DNA of 6,201 bases from Alphaproteobacteria bacterium (GTDB taxonomy: Bacteria > Pseudomonadota > Alphaproteobacteria > UBA2136 > UBA6156), in the NCBI GenBank assembly GCA_027489415.1, contig JAIXZU010000005.1, positions 1 to 6,201 of the forward strand. Direction: 5' to 3'. Under the pieces are notes generated by a model. That model worked only from the letters and a program-made list of their open reading frames with translations. It was not told the origin of the DNA and ran no database searches. Positions 5,148 through 6,201 of this stretch are shown in pieces. Numbering within the stretch: the first letter of the stretch is position 1; every line of letters begins with the position of its first letter. A program made the translations under genes and the position numbers.

Positions 5148-5489
5148 CTATCGTTTAAAGCCCAGACGTTGGGCGGGCTGGGTTTTGGCAGCGCCGCGGC
5201 TGTGGGCGTTGGCGGGCGTGAGCTGCCAGTCCTTTATCGCCATATTTATTGAGCTTGGGCTGTACTGAATGCCGGTTTCCTCATACAGCCGTCCGGCCAT
5301 GAGGGGCACCGTGCTGGTACTGCCAAACAGCGGCCAGTGGCGCAGGAGCGGCTCCAGATGCTCCCGCGTTTCGGCTATCGGGACATTCTTTTTGCCGCGC
5401 GCGGGGGCGGTGCTTTGGAGGTCCTTCAGTGCCTGAATATGGGTAGCGTAGGCCTCCTTCGAGAGGCGTTGGGGGAGGTTGTAGGCCAT
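5148..5489 (-). CDS. Small hypothetical protein, 113 residues
   Basis: I do not recognise this family. The protein is soluble and mildly basic, with no signal peptide or membrane segment. An N-terminal stretch (about 8-26, LSKEAYATHIQALKDLQ) looks helical and is followed by a polar linker. Residues 42-88 look like a compact helical domain. Within it, VPLMAGRLYEETGIQYSPSS (61-80), followed by INMAIKDW, has a spacing reminiscent of a helix-turn-helix, but this is only a resemblance. The tail after 90 is low complexity and basic. The start is well supported: AGAAGGAG at 5496-5503, six bases before the ATG. A strong hairpin follows the stop by 8 bases, so the gene looks complete and monocistronic. 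A small DNA-binding protein is one possibility, with low confidence. Confidence 0.75.
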   Translation of the reverse strand: MAYNLPQRLSKEAYATHIQALKDLQSTAPARGKKNVPIAETREHLEPLLRHWPLFGSTSTVPLMAGRLYEETGIQYSPSSINMAIKDWQLTPANAHSRGAAKTQPAQRLGFKR

Positions 5490-5523
5490 TTACGGCTCCT
5501 TCTAAAACGGGGGCGGTGGCGGC

Positions 5524-5552
5524 CTTTTAGGGGAGAATGGTGCTGTGGGCAA
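5524..5552 (-). promoter_or_regulatory. Candidate promoter of the 113-residue gene
   Basis: On the minus strand TTGCCC (5547-5552) is followed by 17 bases and TAAAAG (5524-5529). Each box matches consensus at 4 of 6 positions (TTG plus spacing is the strongest part of the -35). It lies directly after the preceding gene's terminator and 20 bases before the ribosome site, the only room for a promoter. Confidence 0.35.
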
Positions 5553-5554
5553 GG

Positions 5555-5577
5555 AAAAAGGGGGCTGGGGCCCCCTT
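5555..5577 (-). terminator. Intrinsic terminator after the 83-residue membrane gene
   Basis: On the minus strand AAGGGGG (5571-5577) pairs with CCCCCTT (5558-5564) around a 6-base loop, and the T-run continues to 5555 (five T in all). It begins 23 bases after the stop codon at 5601. Its stem closely resembles the terminator at 5945-5967. Confidence 0.8.
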
Positions 5578-5600
5578 CGTTTGATATTAAGCCTTAGCGT

Positions 5601-5852
5601 TTAGCCGGCAATTTTTCTGAACAGCTTGCAGAGCAAACCGGTAGTTTTGACGATAAGCCACAGGCAGATTGATACCAGCAAGATGAAAAATGACACGTTA
5701 CCGATTAAAATCAGAAAATTGGGTTGGCTTTCGTTCATCACAAGGATGTAGAGGAACGAGATCAGGAAGGTTCCTGCAAATACGTTGTAGGAGCTGCTGA
5801 TGATTTCACCGAGGAACGAGGCGATGATGTCGGTCAGAGAGTTATTGCTCAT
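5601..5852 (-). CDS. Small hypothetical membrane protein, 83 residues
   Basis: I do not recognise this family. From the chosen start the protein begins MSNNSLTDIIASFLGEII. Two hydrophobic segments follow, about residues 22-40 (around FAGTFLISFLYILV) and 46-70 (around FLILIGNVSFFILLVSICLW). They are separated by a short polar loop, NESQPN, and the protein ends in a basic tail, KLFRKIAG. This suggests two membrane helices with both ends on the same side, probably cytoplasmic given the basic tail. An in-frame ATG seven codons upstream (5873) is less likely, because AGGAG at 5859-5863 sits between the two ATGs, six bases before the one chosen. The gene has its own terminator downstream and a possible promoter upstream, so it appears monocistronic. 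Its role is unknown; small two-helix proteins include holins, toxins and stress peptides, but nothing here selects one. Confidence 0.7.
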   Translation of the reverse strand: MSNNSLTDIIASFLGEIISSSYNVFAGTFLISFLYILVMNESQPNFLILIGNVSFFILLVSICLWLIVKTTGLLCKLFRKIAG

Positions 5853-5858
5853 GGTAAT

Positions 5859-5863
5859 CTCCT
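5859..5863 (-). promoter_or_regulatory. Ribosome binding site that fixes the 83-residue start
   Basis: AGGAG on the minus strand lies six bases before the ATG at 5852 and downstream of the alternative ATG at 5873. This favours the shorter product. Confidence 0.8.
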
Positions 5864-5905
5864 GTATGAGCATTCTAAAAGGTCGGGGCCGAAGCCTTTG
5901 GACGG

Positions 5906-5933
5906 ATTATGGGTGTGAGGGGCTTATGTGCAA
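5906..5933 (-). promoter_or_regulatory. Candidate promoter of the 83-residue gene
   Basis: On the minus strand TTGCAC (5928-5933) is followed by 16 bases and CATAAT (5906-5911). The -10 matches 5 of 6, the -35 only 3 of 6 (TTG). It lies just after the preceding terminator and about 42 bases before the ribosome site. Confidence 0.4.
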
Positions 5934-5944
5934 GTGTTGATAAG

Positions 5945-5967
5945 AAAAAGGGGGCTTGCGCCCCCTT
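5945..5967 (-). terminator. Intrinsic terminator after the right-edge membrane gene
   Basis: On the minus strand AAGGGGGC (5960-5967) pairs perfectly with GCCCCCTT (5948-5955) around a GCAA loop, a stable GNRA tetraloop, and the T-run extends to 5945. It starts only 3 bases after the stop codon at 5971. Confidence 0.85.
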
Positions 5968-5970
5968 CCC

Positions 5971-6201
5971 TTAGATTGGGAATAATCCCGTTATAAGACC
6001 TATCTGGCTCTTCAGTCCGTCTTCCCAGAGCTGGGTGAGGATAAAGAACAGCGCGTAGCGGCTCATGGAGCCGACGACCAAGACAAGGCCGACTATGCCG
6101 ACCGCCCCCAGATACCAGAGGTAGTCGAGCAGCGGATTCAGTTCATCCATGCTTGCCCCCATTATGAGGAGCAGGATGACCCCCGCCGCCAGCAGCATGA
6201 C
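5971..6201 (-). CDS. Small hypothetical membrane protein, 5' end uncertain or cut by right edge
   Basis: I do not recognise this family. The frame is open to the window edge. The first ATG is at 6198, giving 75 residues, but no ribosome site can be seen because only three bases remain upstream. The gene may start there or extend beyond the window. Three hydrophobic segments are visible counting from that Met: 2-14 (LLAAGVILLLIMG), about 25-43 (DYLWYLGAVGIVGLVLVVG) and a weaker one about 47-57 (RYALFFILTQL). An acidic stretch, MDELNP, separates the first two. The C-terminus is also fairly hydrophobic (IGLITGLFPI). A GNRA-loop terminator follows at once. A membrane protein is well supported, its function is not. 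Met17 (MDELNP) is an alternative start with only a weak G-run upstream. Confidence 0.65.
   Translation of the reverse strand, partial: VMLLAAGVILLLIMGASMDELNPLLDYLWYLGAVGIVGLVLVVGSMSRYALFFILTQLWEDGLKSQIGLITGLFPI

Noticed and set aside
5337..5597. Plus-strand open frame opposite the 113-residue gene
   Set aside because: The minus-strand gene has a strong ribosome site and a terminator just after its stop. The plus frame has neither and overlaps a neighbouring terminator.
1..6201. CRISPR array, insertion sequence, prophage or toxin-antitoxin system
   Set aside because: No regularly spaced repeats, transposase, integrase or terminal repeats were seen. The small membrane proteins could be imagined as toxins, but no paired antitoxin gene or antisense RNA is evident.

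Overview
The window is about two thirds a bacterial S10 ribosomal-protein operon, all on the minus strand. Reading along that strand the order is rpsJ, rplC, rplD, rplW, rplB, rpsS, rplV, rpsC and the first 85 codons of rplP, which runs off the left edge. Gene order, tight spacing and clear Shine-Dalgarno sites make these calls secure. The sequences look alphaproteobacterial: the S10 segment with IPLPTK and HIDKKSREHFE, and the L3 loop with HRSHGSTG. They are somewhat divergent, with long Ala/Lys-rich tails on L22 and L4. The lineage below class level is not resolved.

Positions 4649-5147 hold no convincing gene and make up the operon's control region. A near-consensus sigma-70-type promoter (TTGACA, 17 bases, TATATC) on the minus strand at 4813-4841 gives a leader of about 158 bases with two perfect hairpins before rpsJ. 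Further upstream come a 26-28 base inverted repeat, a 62-base stretch that is about 90% A+T, and an intrinsic terminator that points along the plus strand although no plus-strand gene is seen.

Positions 5148-6201 hold three small minus-strand genes of unknown function. They are a 113-residue soluble protein, an 83-residue protein with two predicted membrane segments, and a membrane protein cut by the right edge. Each is followed by its own hairpin terminator, so they look like separate short transcription units lying where many alphaproteobacteria carry the end of the str operon (fusA, tuf).

The ribosomal genes work together: uS10, uL3, uL4, uL23, uL2, uS19, uL22, uS3 and uL16 assemble into both ribosomal subunits, and co-transcription keeps them balanced. 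The small genes show no functional link to the operon. I did not find a convincing undescribed system. The leads most worth checking are the structured S10 leader, the orphan plus-strand terminator beside the AT-rich island, the paired L22/L4 tails and the cluster of small orphan genes.
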